A stretch of DNA of 63,715 nt from Lachnospiraceae bacterium (GCA_029224965.1 JAQXVO010000025.1:1-63715), one strand, 5' to 3'. Shown: positions 19,011 to 28,683, counted from the stretch's first letter. Translations and numbers: made by a program. Notes: a model not told the origin generated them from the letters alone.

Positions 19011-20330
19011 TCAATCCTCGAGAGAATGGATAAAGAGTCCGCTTAATAGCTTGGGTTCAAACCAGGTCGACTTGGGCGGCATTCTTCTGCCCAGATCCGC
19101 CACCTGCATAAGCTCCGACAGGCTGGTCGGATACATGGCAATGGCGCAGACACAGTCCTTCTCGCAGCGGTTCTCCAGCTCCTCCAGGCCATGGATACCG
19201 CCGACATAATCGATTCTCGGATCAGTTCTCGGGTTCTCGATATCCAGGATTTCCCGGCAGACATACTTCTGAAGGAGAGCCACATCCAGGCCCTCGACCG
19301 GATCATCTGACCGTAGGTCGTCATGGAATTTGCACAGGTACCAGCGGCCGCCGATGTAGACCGAAAACTCGCCCTTTTCATTGGGCCGGACCGTAGTCTC
19401 CAGGAATTCGTGATGCTTTTTGTCCATGGCATCCTTGGGATCCTCGGCCTCCATCTGCTTCTTTCCGCCCAGCTCCAGAACCGGCTGGAAATCACAGTGG
19501 AAAAGAAGGCTGGCCAGAAATTCATCCGGCTCCAGATCATTTAAAGACCGGAAGACCCGGTTGTAGTCTAAGGACTTGACCTCGTCCTCGGAGAAAATAA
19601 CGGAGAGGAAGTAGTTGAATTCCTCATCCCCAGTATAATTCGGGTTATATTTCCGCCGCTTCTCGCAGACCTTGACTGCAGCGGCTGCCCGATGATGGCC
19701 GTCACAAATATAGAGCGGTCCCAGGTCTGCATAGATACTCTTTAATTTTTCAATGACAGAGGGATCTTCGATGGCAAAGCCCCGCTGGCGGACGCCCTGA
19801 TCAGTCGTAAAGTCGAAAAGAAGCTGATTCTTATTCTTCTGCCCTTCCAGAAGTTCCTTTAATTCCTGGCTCTTGTGATTGACCAGGAATACCGGTCCGG
19901 TCTGGGCATTTACGATATCGACATGGCGGACCCGGTCATTTTCTTTGGCTTCGAGCGTATCCTCATGGCGCTTGATGACGCCGTTTTTGTAATCATCTAC
20001 GGAGGTCAGAGCGACAAGTCCGGTCTGGGTTCTTCCCTGCATGGTCAGTTCGTAGATATAGAAGCCGGGCGCCTTGTCCTGGCGGTAATCGCCCTCATGG
20101 ACTTCTTCCCAGAAGAGATCATGGGCCTTCTGATAGACATCTGCCTGATAGGGATCCACGCCTTCTGGAAAGTTCACCTCTGCCTTGTCGATCCGGAGAA
20201 AGGACAGGGGATGTCCCTGGGTTCTCTCCCTTGCTTCCTCGGTGGAATAGACATCATAGGGAAGAGATGCAATCTCCGATGCCAGGTTTTCTGCCGGCCG
20301 GATGGCGCGGAAAGGTCTGATGACAGCCAT
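19011..20330 (-). CDS. DUF1015 family protein
   Basis: 439 residues beginning AVIRPFRAIRP and containing SLPYDVYS, the segment DGHHRAAAA (about 217-225) and the family's typical SVIFSEDEVKSLDYNRV. The DUF1015 family has no settled biochemical role. It is very often encoded beside serA and serC in Clostridia, as here, which suggests a link to serine metabolism. The distance to serA is 312 bases with a terminator in between, so it may have its own promoter. A perfect 10-bp inverted repeat (20391-20438) lies about 60 bases upstream of its start. Confidence 0.9.
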   Translation of the reverse strand: MAVIRPFRAIRPAENLASEIASLPYDVYSTEEARERTQGHPLSFLRIDKAEVNFPEGVDPYQADVYQKAHDLFWEEVHEGDYRQDKAPGFYIYELTMQGRTQTGLVALTSVDDYKNGVIKRHEDTLEAKENDRVRHVDIVNAQTGPVFLVNHKSQELKELLEGQKNKNQLLFDFTTDQGVRQRGFAIEDPSVIEKLKSIYADLGPLYICDGHHRAAAAVKVCEKRRKYNPNYTGDEEFNYFLSVIFSEDEVKSLDYNRVFRSLNDLEPDEFLASLLFHCDFQPVLELGGKKQMEAEDPKDAMDKKHHEFLETTVRPNEKGEFSVYIGGRWYLCKFHDDLRSDDPVEGLDVALLQKYVCREILDIENPRTDPRIDYVGGIHGLEELENRCEKDCVCAIAMYPTSLSELMQVADLGRRMPPKSTWFEPKLLSGLFIHSLED

Positions 20331-20390
20331 AATTACCTTCTTTCTATCGAAAATTTTATAAAAAACTCTTGATCTGAAATTTCTTGAACC

Positions 20391-20438
20391 TTTGTGATCC
20401 TAGTCGGCTGCTGCGTTTTACTGATCGCGGATCACAAA
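20391..20438. promoter_or_regulatory. Inverted repeat upstream of the DUF1015 gene
   Basis: TTTGTGATCC (20391-20400) and GGATCACAAA (20429-20438) are perfectly complementary over 10 bp with a 28-base spacer. They could form a leader hairpin or be a two-site operator. No matching riboswitch class is recognised. Confidence 0.4.
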
Positions 20439-20481
20439 TATATCTTTTCTATCATACGGCGAAATAAAAATCTCTGCAATC

Positions 20482-20509
20482 AAAAAACGGGCCAGTAACT
20501 GACCCGTTT
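20482..20509 (-). terminator. Terminator downstream of serA
   Basis: On the minus strand AAACGGGTCAG-TTA-CTGGCCCGTTT with one mismatch is followed by TTTTTTG. It lies about 135 bases after the serA stop; those bases hold no ORF that I can support. It closes the serC-serA unit. Confidence 0.8.
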
Positions 20510-20642
20510 CCTGTATTTCTTATTGTTTCCGTTCGATTCCGGATCTATACAGGATTCTCCGGATTCCGATATCCTTTCCGAATATGATCCGAATTCATCA
20601 CTTTCCAGATGCATTGCGGACTCTGGCAAGGTTCACAGAGAA

Positions 20643-21806
20643 TTATTTAATAACACGTGCCTTGTAGATCTCGTCGATTCCTTCCAGGGCCTCTACGGTC
20701 TCAGCCTTCAGCTCTCCATCGAAGTCTACCAGGGAGTAGGCGAAGTCGCCCTTGCCCTTATTGGTCATGTCGGTAATGTTCAGTCCGGCATCGCCGAGAA
20801 TGGATGTATACTTTGCGATCACGCCCTTGGTATTGTGATGCAGGAGGGCAATCCGTCCGTCAGAGGAGCAGATTCCCATAGTGCAGTCCGGATAATTGAC
20901 GGAATGGGTGATATTTCCGTTCTCCATATAATCCATGAGTTCCTTAACAGCCATAACCGTGCAGTTCTCTTCGGATTCCTCTGTGGACGCACCAAGATGA
21001 GGTGTAGCGATGACACCTTCCTTTCCGGCCGTCAGAGGGTTCGGGAAGTCGGTAACATATTTCCGGATCTTTCCTGCAGCAATGCCGTCCATGACAGCGG
21101 CCTCGTCGTAAATGACATCTCTGGAATAGTTGAGAAGGATGACACCCTTCTTCATACTCTCGATGGCTGCCCGGTCGATCATCCCACGGGTGGAGTCCAG
21201 AAGAGGAATGTGGACCGTAATGAAATCAGCCTCTGCATAAAGGCGGGCCGGGTTGGTCTCGTGATGAATGTCTCTGGACAGATTCCATGCGGCATTGACG
21301 GAAATATAAGGATCATATCCATAGACCTCCATGCCGAGACTTACTGCGGCATTGGCAACCATCTGACCGATGGCGCCGAGTCCGATGACGCCCAGCTTCT
21401 TTCCGGCAAGCTCGGTACCCTTGAACTGCTTCTTGGCCTTTTCCATGTTCTTACTGATATCCGGGTCGGAAGCATTGTCCTTAGACCAGTTGACGCCGCC
21501 GACAATGTCACGGGAAGCTAAGAGCATGCCGGCAATGACAAGCTCCTTTACACCGTTGGCATTGGCACCCGGTGTATTGAATACGACAACGCCCTGTCTG
21601 GCATAATCTTCCAGGGGAATGTTGTTGACTCCGGCACCTGCCCGGGCAACGGCTACGGTTTTCGGATCCAGGGTCAGGTCATGCATCTTCGCGGAACGGA
21701 CCAGGATGCAGTCGGCATCCTTCAGGTCATCTGTCTTCTGATAGTTGGTATTAAAGTGATCCAGTCCAGTCTGGCTGAGCGGATTCAGGCAATGGTATTT
21801 GAACAT
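20643..21806 (-). CDS. serA: D-3-phosphoglycerate dehydrogenase
   Basis: First committed step of serine synthesis: 3-phosphoglycerate to 3-phosphohydroxypyruvate with NAD+. 387 residues. It has the D-2-hydroxyacid dehydrogenase fold with GLGAIGQMVANAA (NAD-binding), the catalytic region TPHLGASTEESEEN (His) and a C-terminal ACT-like tail (GVIAKYTSILGDAGLNITDM) that usually binds L-serine for feedback inhibition. ATG 21806 (product begins MFKYHCLN) fits the family and has AAGGAAAAAG before it; the frame continues 21 codons upstream without support. serC precedes it by 95 bases containing a strong stem-loop. Confidence 0.94.
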   Translation of the reverse strand: MFKYHCLNPLSQTGLDHFNTNYQKTDDLKDADCILVRSAKMHDLTLDPKTVAVARAGAGVNNIPLEDYARQGVVVFNTPGANANGVKELVIAGMLLASRDIVGGVNWSKDNASDPDISKNMEKAKKQFKGTELAGKKLGVIGLGAIGQMVANAAVSLGMEVYGYDPYISVNAAWNLSRDIHHETNPARLYAEADFITVHIPLLDSTRGMIDRAAIESMKKGVILLNYSRDVIYDEAAVMDGIAAGKIRKYVTDFPNPLTAGKEGVIATPHLGASTEESEENCTVMAVKELMDYMENGNITHSVNYPDCTMGICSSDGRIALLHHNTKGVIAKYTSILGDAGLNITDMTNKGKGDFAYSLVDFDGELKAETVEALEGIDEIYKARVIK

Positions 21807-21848
21807 TTTTCTTTTTCCTTTCCGATTTTCCCGATGGATATGTGAATA

Positions 21849-21886
21849 CCCGGAAACATCTGAATCCATGATTCAGATGCTCCGGG
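21849..21886 (-). promoter_or_regulatory. Strong stem-loop between serC and serA
   Basis: CCCGGAGCATCTGAAT pairs with ATTCAGATGTTTCCGGG (minus strand) around a short loop, a stem of about 15 bp with one or two mismatches. On the minus strand it is followed by TATTCACATA, not a T-run. On the plus strand ATTTTCATTCTTTT follows. It could attenuate or stabilise the bicistronic mRNA. Confidence 0.55.
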
Positions 21887-21901
21887 ATTTTCATTCTTTT
21901 A

Positions 21902-22987
21902 TTATTTCAGATTCTTCTTCTCGAAGTCTTCCATGAAGTTGACCAGGGCCTCGACGCCTTCCTTGGGCATAGCGTTATAAATGGAGGCACGCATGCCGCC
22001 GACAGTTCTGTGGCCTTTCAGGTTCTCAAGACCAGCTGCCTTGGCCTCGGCTACGAATTTCGCATCCATGTCCTTGTCTCCGGTAACAAAAGGAACGTTC
22101 ATAAGAGAGCGGCTGCCCTTTTCAACGGTTCCCTTGAAGAGCCTGGACTGATCTAGATAATCGTAGAGGATCTTGGCCTTCTCTTCATTTCTCTTCTTCA
22201 TGGCTTCCAGTCCGCCCTGCTTTTTCAGCCACTTGAATACCAGGCCGCAGATATAGATGGCCCAGCAGTTGGGTGTGTTGAAGAGGGAATCCTTGTCTGC
22301 CTGGGTCTTCCACTTCAGCATGGTCGGTGTACCCGGAAGGACATCATCTGTGATCAGGTCGTCCCGGATGATATCGATGACCAGTCCGGCAGGGCCTACA
22401 TTTTTCTGAACGCCGCCATAGATAACAGCGTAGTCCTTGACGTTAACCGGCTCGCTTAAGAACATGGAGGATACATCGGCTACCAGATCCACACCCTTGG
22501 TGTTGGGAAGCTTGGGATAGCGAGTTCCGTAGATGGTATTGTTCTGACAGATATAGACATAGTCCATGTCATCTGTGATGGGCAGATCGCTGCAGTCCGG
22601 GATATAAGAATAGGTCTTGTCCTCGGAAGAAGCCAGAACCACGGCATCACCATAGCGCTTGGCCTCGCCGTAGGCCTTCTTTGCCCACTGACCGGTGATG
22701 ATATAGCCGGCCTTCTTATGCTTCATAAGATTCATAGGGATAGCAGAAAACTGCTGCCATGCACCGCCCTGAAGGAAAAGCACCTTGTAATTGTCCGGAA
22801 TCTCCATCAGATCACGGATATCTTTTTCTGCAGTTTCTATGATATCAGCGAACATTTGAGATCGATGTGACATCTCCATAACGGACATACCATAGCCCTT
22901 GTAATCAAGCAGATCTCTCTGTGCTTCTTCGAGCACCTCGAGGGGCAATACTGCGGGTCCTGCGGAAAAGTTGTACACTCTCTTCAT
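21902..22987 (-). CDS. serC: Phosphoserine aminotransferase
   Basis: PLP enzyme converting 3-phosphohydroxypyruvate and glutamate to phosphoserine. 361 residues, the normal length. It begins with the diagnostic RVYNFSAGPAVLP; GGAWQQFSAIPMNL and the PLP-lysine region GGVQKNVGPAG are present, as is the C-terminal GHRTVGGMRASIYNA. ATG 22987 is used (AAAGGAC upstream); an in-frame start 13 codons earlier gives an unrelated extension. A small GATCAG-GAAA-CTGATC hairpin lies at 23027-23042 in its leader. It forms a pair with serA. Confidence 0.96.
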   Translation of the reverse strand: MKRVYNFSAGPAVLPLEVLEEAQRDLLDYKGYGMSVMEMSHRSQMFADIIETAEKDIRDLMEIPDNYKVLFLQGGAWQQFSAIPMNLMKHKKAGYIITGQWAKKAYGEAKRYGDAVVLASSEDKTYSYIPDCSDLPITDDMDYVYICQNNTIYGTRYPKLPNTKGVDLVADVSSMFLSEPVNVKDYAVIYGGVQKNVGPAGLVIDIIRDDLITDDVLPGTPTMLKWKTQADKDSLFNTPNCWAIYICGLVFKWLKKQGGLEAMKKRNEEKAKILYDYLDQSRLFKGTVEKGSRSLMNVPFVTGDKDMDAKFVAEAKAAGLENLKGHRTVGGMRASIYNAMPKEGVEALVNFMEDFEKKNLK

Positions 22988-23123
22988 TGTTCTTTGTCCT
23001 TTCTTTATGCTGCTGATATATAACATGATCAGGAAACTGATCTGGCTGCCTTATAAAAAACTTCGAATGAATCCTTATCGGGGATGATATCCTGTTTGGG
23101 ATTGGTCTATATTTGTCATGAAA

Positions 23124-24803
23124 TCAGGAATCCTTCCGGTCCTCGCCGGTGAAGCAGTCGCGGATGGGGGCACCGGGTGCCACCATAGGCCATACCTTGT
23201 CGTCCGAGCCGATAATGCAGTCGATGACAGTCGGCTCCTTTTCTTCCAGGGCTTTGTCAAAGGCCTCCCTGAATTCCTCCTGGCTTCTGGCCCGATAGCC
23301 CTTGCAGCCCATAGCCTCTGCCAGACGGACATAATCGACGCCGTCATCCAGGATGGTTGCGGAATAACGCTTGCCGTAAAAGAGATCCTGCCACTGGCGG
23401 ACCATGCCAAGCACATGATTGTTCATGATGATTTCGATCAGGGGCAGATGATTTCTGGCAGCGGTTGCCAGCTCATTCATATTCATACGGAAGCAACCGT
23501 CACCGGCGAAATTGATGACGGTCTGGTCCGGATTTCCGATCTGAGCGCCGATGGCGGCTCCGAGGCCGTAACCCATGGTGCCCAGGCCGCCGGAGGTCAG
23601 AAGCTGATGAGGTCTCTGGAATTTGTAATACTGGGCTGCCCACATCTGATGCTGGCCGACCTCAGTCACAATAATGGCATCGCCCTGGGTCTTCTGATAA
23701 ACATAGTCCACAGCGAAGGGACCTGTCAGGCCCTCCTTAGGAACAGTCATGGGGAATTTCTCCTTCATGGCCTGGATCTTCTCATTCCATTCATCATGAT
23801 GGAGCTCCGGAAGCATCTGATTCAGACGCTTTAAGACCTCCTTCAGATCTCCGAGGATTTCCTGATCGACCAGAAGATTCTTGTTGATCTCAGCGGCATC
23901 GACATCCACCTGAAGGATCCTGGCATCCTGGGCGAACTTCTTTGGGTTTCCAAGGACACGGTCTGAGAAACGTGTACCGAGGGCGATCAGAAGATCACAG
24001 TCCGAGACGCCCAGATTCGAGGTCTTGGTTCCATGCATGCCGAGCATGCCGGTGTAATGCGTATCTCTGCCGTCAAAGGCGCCCTTGCCCATCAGAGAAT
24101 CACAGACCGGTGCATCCACCTTCTTTACAAATTCAGCCAGTTCTTCGGAGGCATTGGAAATAACGGCACCGCCGCCGACGAAAATATAGGGCTTCTTTGC
24201 AGCCTCGATCATCTGAACCGCAGCCTCCAGATCTTCCTTACGGATACTTTCGGTCTTCGGAAGGATGGGCTCCGGTGTCTGTCTCTCGTAATCACAGACC
24301 GCTCCTGTCACATCCTTGGGAATATCGACAAGAACCGGACCCGGCCGGCCGGTCTTGGCAATGCGGAAGGCCCGGCGGATGGTATCCGCCAGCTTCGTCA
24401 CATCCTTTACGATAAAGTTATGCTTGGTAATGGGCATGGTGATGCCGGCGATATCGACCTCCTGGAAGGAATCCTTGCCAAGAAGACTGACTCCGACATT
24501 GCAGGTAATGGCCACAATGGGAACGGAATCCATATAGGCTGTGGCAATACCGGTGACCAGGTTGGTGGCGCCAGGGCCACTGGTTGCAAAGCAGACACCG
24601 ACCTTGCCGGTCGAACGGGCATAGCCGTCTGCCGCATGGGATGCACCCTGCTCGTGGCTGGTCAGGATATGACGGATCTCGTTCTTATGCTTATATAATT
24701 CATCATATACATTGAGAATTGCACCGCCTGGATAACCGAAAACAGTATCAACCCCCTGTTCCTTCAGGCATTCAATTACAATCTGTGCGCCTGTGAGCTG
24801 CAT
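23124..24803 (-). CDS. ilvB: Acetolactate synthase large subunit (first copy)
   Basis: TPP- and FAD-dependent enzyme making acetolactate or acetohydroxybutyrate for valine, leucine and isoleucine. 559 residues with GYPGGAILNVYDEL, the catalytic-Glu segment SHEQGASHAADGYAR, TSGPGATN, and the C-terminal TPP motif GDGCFRMNMNELATA. The start at 24803 has AGAGGAAA before it. It follows ilvD by 201 bases, but no small subunit is adjacent; the only ilvN in the window is beside the second copy at 53121. The two copies differ in the C-terminal part: this one lacks the Cys-rich insert. Confidence 0.95.
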   Translation of the reverse strand: MQLTGAQIVIECLKEQGVDTVFGYPGGAILNVYDELYKHKNEIRHILTSHEQGASHAADGYARSTGKVGVCFATSGPGATNLVTGIATAYMDSVPIVAITCNVGVSLLGKDSFQEVDIAGITMPITKHNFIVKDVTKLADTIRRAFRIAKTGRPGPVLVDIPKDVTGAVCDYERQTPEPILPKTESIRKEDLEAAVQMIEAAKKPYIFVGGGAVISNASEELAEFVKKVDAPVCDSLMGKGAFDGRDTHYTGMLGMHGTKTSNLGVSDCDLLIALGTRFSDRVLGNPKKFAQDARILQVDVDAAEINKNLLVDQEILGDLKEVLKRLNQMLPELHHDEWNEKIQAMKEKFPMTVPKEGLTGPFAVDYVYQKTQGDAIIVTEVGQHQMWAAQYYKFQRPHQLLTSGGLGTMGYGLGAAIGAQIGNPDQTVINFAGDGCFRMNMNELATAARNHLPLIEIIMNNHVLGMVRQWQDLFYGKRYSATILDDGVDYVRLAEAMGCKGYRARSQEEFREAFDKALEEKEPTVIDCIIGSDDKVWPMVAPGAPIRDCFTGEDRKDS

Positions 24804-25004
24804 ATATTTCCTCTTTCCTTTACTTTCCTTTTCCTGAGTTCTTCCGTGATTTCATTTTTTCAAATCCATCCGGAAGGCCTGATTCTGATCTCTTCCGCGG
24901 ATCATTTCCGGGACTGACTTCTGATGGAACCCGGTCTGTCTTTTCAAAAACTCATATAGCCCTGGTCTATCTTTCTCTGCCTGTGCGGCAGCGTCGAATC
25001 TTAC

Positions 25005-26678
25005 TTAGTCGGCCTTGGGGACCTCAAGAATAGCTCCTCTGTTTCCGGAAGTTACCATTGCCTGATAACGTGCCAGGTAGCCGGTCGTTACCTTGGGCTG
25101 ACGCGGCTTCCATGCGGCCTTACGGCGGGCAAGCTCTTCATCGGAGACATCCAGCTTGATGGACAGATTGTCGATATCGATCTCGATGATATCACCCTCT
25201 TCTACCAGAGCGATGGGTCCGCCGACTGCTGCTTCCGGGGAAACATGGCCAATGGAAGCTCCGCGGCTGGCGCCGGAGAAACGTCCGTCGGTAATCAGTG
25301 CTACGGAATCGCCAAGGCCCATGCCGGCGATGGCACTGGTCGGATTCAGCATTTCCCGCATGCCGGGGCCGCCCTTGGGGCCTTCATAACGGATGACAAC
25401 GACATCACCCGGAACGATATCTCCGCCCTTGATGGCCTTGATGGCATCCTCTTCACAGTCGAAGACTCTGGCCGGACCGGTGTGCTTCATCATTTCCGGT
25501 ACAACGGCCGAACGCTTGACAACGGAGCCGTCCGGTGCCAGGTTGCCCTTCAGAACAGCCAGGCCGCCGGTCTTCATATAAGGATTGTCTACCGGACGGA
25601 TAACCTCCGGATTTTTATTGACGGCATTGGCAATGGCTTCACCGATCGTCTGACAGGTTACAGTCAGGCAGTCGGTATGAAGGAGTCCGATATCGGCAAG
25701 TTCCTTCATGACTGCATAGACACCGCCGGCCTCATTCAGATCCTCCATGTAGGTCGGACCTGCAGGTGCCAGGTGGCAGAGGTTGGGGGTCCGCTCCGAA
25801 ATCGGATTGGCGAAGCTGATATCAAAATCAAAGCCGATCTCATGAGCAATGGCCGGAAGATGAAGCATGGAGTTGGTCGAGCATCCAAGTGCCATATCTA
25901 CGGTCAGTGCATTCAGGATGGCATCCTTTGTCATGATCTGTCTTGCTGTGATTCCCTTACGGAAGAGATCCATGACGGCATATCCGGCCTTCTTTGCCAG
26001 GCGGAGTCTTGCAGAATAGACTGCCGGGATGGTTCCGTTTCCGCGAAGGCCCATGCCCATGGCCTCAGTCAGGCAGTTCATGGAGTTTGCAGTATACATT
26101 CCAGAGCAGGATCCGCAGCTGGGACATACATTCTCTTCATAGTAACGGACCTCATCCTCTGACATCTTGCCGGCTGCATTGGCGCCGACAGCCTCGAACA
26201 TGGAGGAAAGGGATCTCTTCTTCCCGTGAACATGACCGGCCAGCATAGGGCCTCCGGAAACGAAGACGGTCGGGAGATCCAGACGGGCTGCTGCCATCAG
26301 AAGTCCTGGAACATTCTTGTCACAGTTTGGAATCATAACCAGGGCATCAAACTGATGGGCCAGAGCAAGGGCCTCTGTCGAATCGGCGATCAGATCTCTG
26401 GTGACCAGAGAATACTTCATGCCGATATGACCCATGGCAATACCGTCACAGACTGCAATGGCCGGAACAACGACCGGCATACCGCCTGCTTCGGCAACGC
26501 CCATCTTTACCGCTTCTGTAATCTTGTCCAGATTCATATGGCCCGGAACAATTTCATTAAAGGAACTTACGATTCCGACGATAGGTTTCTGAATTTCTTC
26601 AGCAGTCCATCCAAGCGCATTTAAAAGGCTTCTGGCCGGTGCCTGCTGCATTCCTGATTTCATCTGATCTGACTTCAT
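25005..26678 (-). CDS. ilvD: Dihydroxy-acid dehydratase
   Basis: Fe-S enzyme of branched-chain amino-acid synthesis that dehydrates 2,3-dihydroxy acids to 2-keto acids. 557 residues. It has the N-terminal [15 protein letters not shown], cluster Cys in NCDKNVPG and [16 protein letters not shown], and the C-terminal [22 protein letters not shown] signature. RBS AAGGAG precedes the start. It probably forms a transcription unit with ilvB downstream. The 309 bases upstream hold only short repeats and the divergent small ORF. Confidence 0.97.
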   Translation of the reverse strand: MKSDQMKSGMQQAPARSLLNALGWTAEEIQKPIVGIVSSFNEIVPGHMNLDKITEAVKMGVAEAGGMPVVVPAIAVCDGIAMGHIGMKYSLVTRDLIADSTEALALAHQFDALVMIPNCDKNVPGLLMAAARLDLPTVFVSGGPMLAGHVHGKKRSLSSMFEAVGANAAGKMSEDEVRYYEENVCPSCGSCSGMYTANSMNCLTEAMGMGLRGNGTIPAVYSARLRLAKKAGYAVMDLFRKGITARQIMTKDAILNALTVDMALGCSTNSMLHLPAIAHEIGFDFDISFANPISERTPNLCHLAPAGPTYMEDLNEAGGVYAVMKELADIGLLHTDCLTVTCQTIGEAIANAVNKNPEVIRPVDNPYMKTGGLAVLKGNLAPDGSVVKRSAVVPEMMKHTGPARVFDCEEDAIKAIKGGDIVPGDVVVIRYEGPKGGPGMREMLNPTSAIAGMGLGDSVALITDGRFSGASRGASIGHVSPEAAVGGPIALVEEGDIIEIDIDNLSIKLDVSDEELARRKAAWKPRQPKVTTGYLARYQAMVTSGNRGAILEVPKAD

Positions 26679-26764
26679 GTTCTTCTCCTTATTTCTGATC
26701 CTCTATCTGACGACAGGATTTCGCTTTTCGATCTGGTATGTAAATCCGATTTTTCCAGCCCGGC

Positions 26765-26792
26765 TTTTCCGATCCGGGTTTTCCGATCCGGG
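26765..26792. repeat. Tandem 14-bp repeat in the ilvD leader
   Basis: TTTTCCGATCCGGG occurs twice head to tail, preceded by a partial copy (CCCGGCTTTTCC). It lies about 90 bases upstream of ilvD. No T-box or attenuator peptide was recognised. The rest of 26679-26987 is AT-rich and looks like a divergent promoter region. Confidence 0.6.
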
Positions 26793-26941
26793 TTTGCATA
26801 TCTTAAATGATCTTCAAGTTATAATTGAATGATATTCACTTATTCATGATAAACATTTCATGGATTGAATTCAATAGTCATTTACGCTTTTATACGTTAA
26901 ATAGTTGTCGTATATTGTATCACAAATGCGGCGGATGGAAG

Positions 26942-26969
26942 TTGTATTCTGATTTGTTTACATAATAAT
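26942..26969 (+). promoter_or_regulatory. Candidate promoter of the small ORF
   Basis: TTGTAT, 17-base spacer and ATAATA, 19 bases before the start of the 38-codon ORF. The elements are imperfect. Confidence 0.3.
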
Positions 26970-26987
26970 ACAAAAGTGGGGTGTAAA

Positions 26988-27104
26988 ATGAAAAGTCGTT
27001 GGACAAGTGAAAGTGAAAACAGTGAGGAAAGACCGGTAAAAATCGGATGGAAAACTCCTGCCACAAAAGAAAACAAGGGAAACAATCAGGCGAAAAAGGC
27101 ATGA
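26988..27104 (+). CDS. Small ORF, 38 residues, highly charged
   Basis: ATG 26988 to TGA 27104. The product begins MKSRWTSESENSEERP and ends NNQAKKA; it is rich in Lys, Glu, Ser and Asn and has no hydrophobic segment. GGGGTG lies five bases upstream, and an AT-rich promoter-like stretch precedes it. A hairpin follows the stop immediately, although that hairpin is better placed as terminator of the convergent minus-strand gene. It is too short for the usual gene callers. I do not recognise it; it may be a real microprotein or chance. Confidence 0.4.
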   Translation: MKSRWTSESENSEERPVKIGWKTPATKENKGNNQAKKA

Positions 27105-27126
27105 AAAAAGCCGGCTCTTCGCCGGT
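27105..27126 (-). terminator. Terminator of the 27213-27536 gene
   Basis: On the minus strand ACCGGC-GAAGA-GCCGGC is followed by TTTTTTC, about 85 bases after the stop codon of the gene upstream. It sits just after the stop of the convergent small ORF and could serve both. Confidence 0.75.
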
Positions 27127-27212
27127 TGTAAATTCATATTCAGAATGACACGGAGCCGATCTCATAGGTTTTTCCATGTCAGACACTCTGCAGAATCAGA
27201 TATCTGTCCCTA

Positions 27213-27536
27213 TCAGGCGCCTACCCGATTGACGATCAGTCTCTTGCGATACCGTTCCTCCAGATCTCTCAGAGATCTCCTTGCCTGGAAGAAGTCATTC
27301 CGGTTGACCGAAATCACACACACCTCTTTATGGCCCTTACTCCAGTTCCGGAGAAAAAAGGGGACATAGAGCCAGCTCAGTGAATAGGAAATCGAGTGTT
27401 CCATCAGATATCTGCAGGTATTCTTCCCTGCCAGTTCATTGTAAGTCTTGCAGAGAATCACATCATAATCCATGTTCTTCTCGTAGGAAAGGTTCCTTTT
27501 CATCTCAGCATGCTCCACAAGATCTGGTAAATTCAT
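27213..27536 (-). CDS. Hypothetical protein, 107 residues
   Basis: Not recognised. The product is mixed alpha/beta in appearance, with DYDVILCKTYNELAG, an aromatic stretch (SYSLSWLYVPFFLRNW) and a basic C-terminus (RRSLRDLEERYRKRL). No signal peptide or long membrane helix. The start is uncertain: ATG 27536 has no clear ribosome site, while ATG 27503 has GGAG nine bases before it and would give 96 residues. It has its own terminator and lies apart from its neighbours. Confidence 0.5.
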   Translation of the reverse strand: MNLPDLVEHAEMKRNLSYEKNMDYDVILCKTYNELAGKNTCRYLMEHSISYSLSWLYVPFFLRNWSKGHKEVCVISVNRNDFFQARRSLRDLEERYRKRLIVNRVGA

Positions 27537-27690
27537 TCGTCTTATTCTACCAGTTCTTGTGGTTCATGGAAAGATGAAATCCGGAAAAAAGCACTCTTTT
27601 TAAAAAGAATCTGCAAAATTTAGAGAACTCATCTGCAAGCGGATTTCAAAAATTTTCCAGTCGATCTGCAGGCAGTTTTCAGAACCGGAA

Positions 27691-28503
27691 TCAGTCATTT
27701 CCCATGATAAATCTTATGAACTGTGCATCCCGCTTTTTGTTCTTTGTCTTATTGCAGACACCCAGGATGGCAGCAGACTTGTCGTAGGCATGATATTGGG
27801 AAAGATAGGACGAGTCGTTCACAAGAATTCCGACCGGAACCGGGTCCTTCATCGTGGACGGGTCTGGAAGCTGATAGGTCGACAGAGTCTCCTGACTCTC
27901 GGCCTCTTCCTTGGGAATATCCTCTTCGCCCTTTCCCATGTTGTCGCCGGAATAGTCCTCATCCTCGTTTCCGATCGCATCCCGGTCCGCATAGTAAATT
28001 TTTCCGGACAGGGCCTTTAATTCCTCATCTGATAGAACATCCCTAAGATCCAGGTAGGCTCCGCCCGACATATATTTCTCATAATTCCATGCATCCATGA
28101 TGGTCACATCACAGGTTCCTGCCGACATGGAGGCCAGAATGGCACTCTGGGTGGCCAGGTCCGTACTTCCGAAACCGCTGCCCGGTGTCTGATAGCGGCT
28201 GTTGTCGACATCAACGGTCTGACTGGATTTCAGGGAAAAGAGCTGATTCAGATCTTTCACCAGATCTTCTCTCATCTTCGTCTCCGTGTCATCGGTCGAA
28301 GTATGCTCTATATTTAAAAAAGTCAGACCAAAGACTTCATCCTTCTTGGTCGCATAATAATGGATCACGTAAATGGCCACAATAATGACCAGAATCAGAA
28401 TTAGGAAGGGTACCTTGTAATAGGTCCAGAAATAATCCATCTGAGCCTTAAAGCCCTTGCCCTTCATCTTCTGTCTCTGAGCCTTAATTTCATCTGATAT
28501 CAT
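27691..28503 (-). CDS. Hypothetical membrane-anchored protein
   Basis: 270 residues. A cytoplasmic N-terminus (about 30 residues, Lys-rich) precedes one transmembrane helix (about 33-52, VPFLILILVIIVAIYVIHYY) and an extracytoplasmic domain of about 215 residues. The latter has features reminiscent of periplasmic-binding folds (TCDVTIMDAWNYEKYMSGG, LDLRDVLSDEELKAL, VPVGILVNDSSYL), so a tethered solute-binding-like protein is possible, but I cannot name a family. An acidic loop (about 170-205) interrupts it. It is encoded after mecA with a terminator in between. Confidence 0.6.
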   Translation of the reverse strand: MISDEIKAQRQKMKGKGFKAQMDYFWTYYKVPFLILILVIIVAIYVIHYYATKKDEVFGLTFLNIEHTSTDDTETKMREDLVKDLNQLFSLKSSQTVDVDNSRYQTPGSGFGSTDLATQSAILASMSAGTCDVTIMDAWNYEKYMSGGAYLDLRDVLSDEELKALSGKIYYADRDAIGNEDEDYSGDNMGKGEEDIPKEEAESQETLSTYQLPDPSTMKDPVPVGILVNDSSYLSQYHAYDKSAAILGVCNKTKNKKRDAQFIRFIMGND

Positions 28504-28536
28504 TCAAGTACCGCCAATTCCAATTTCATTCTTTAC

Positions 28537-28582
28537 AAAAGATCAGACTGCGGAAACAAAGATTTCTTATTTCCACAGTCTG
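28537..28582 (-). terminator. Terminator of mecA
   Basis: On the minus strand CAGACTGTGGAAA and TTTCCGCAGTCTG pair (one mismatch) around a 13-base loop and run into ATCTTTTGT. It lies about 100 bases after the mecA stop. Confidence 0.7.
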
Positions 28583-28683
28583 ATTCTGCAGTTACTTCTC
28601 TTATTTTCTCATTTCAGAGCAGACACTCCCATTTTGATTTTCTGCTCCTTTTGTTCCAGACAGGTATGCCCTCAATAATTTTA

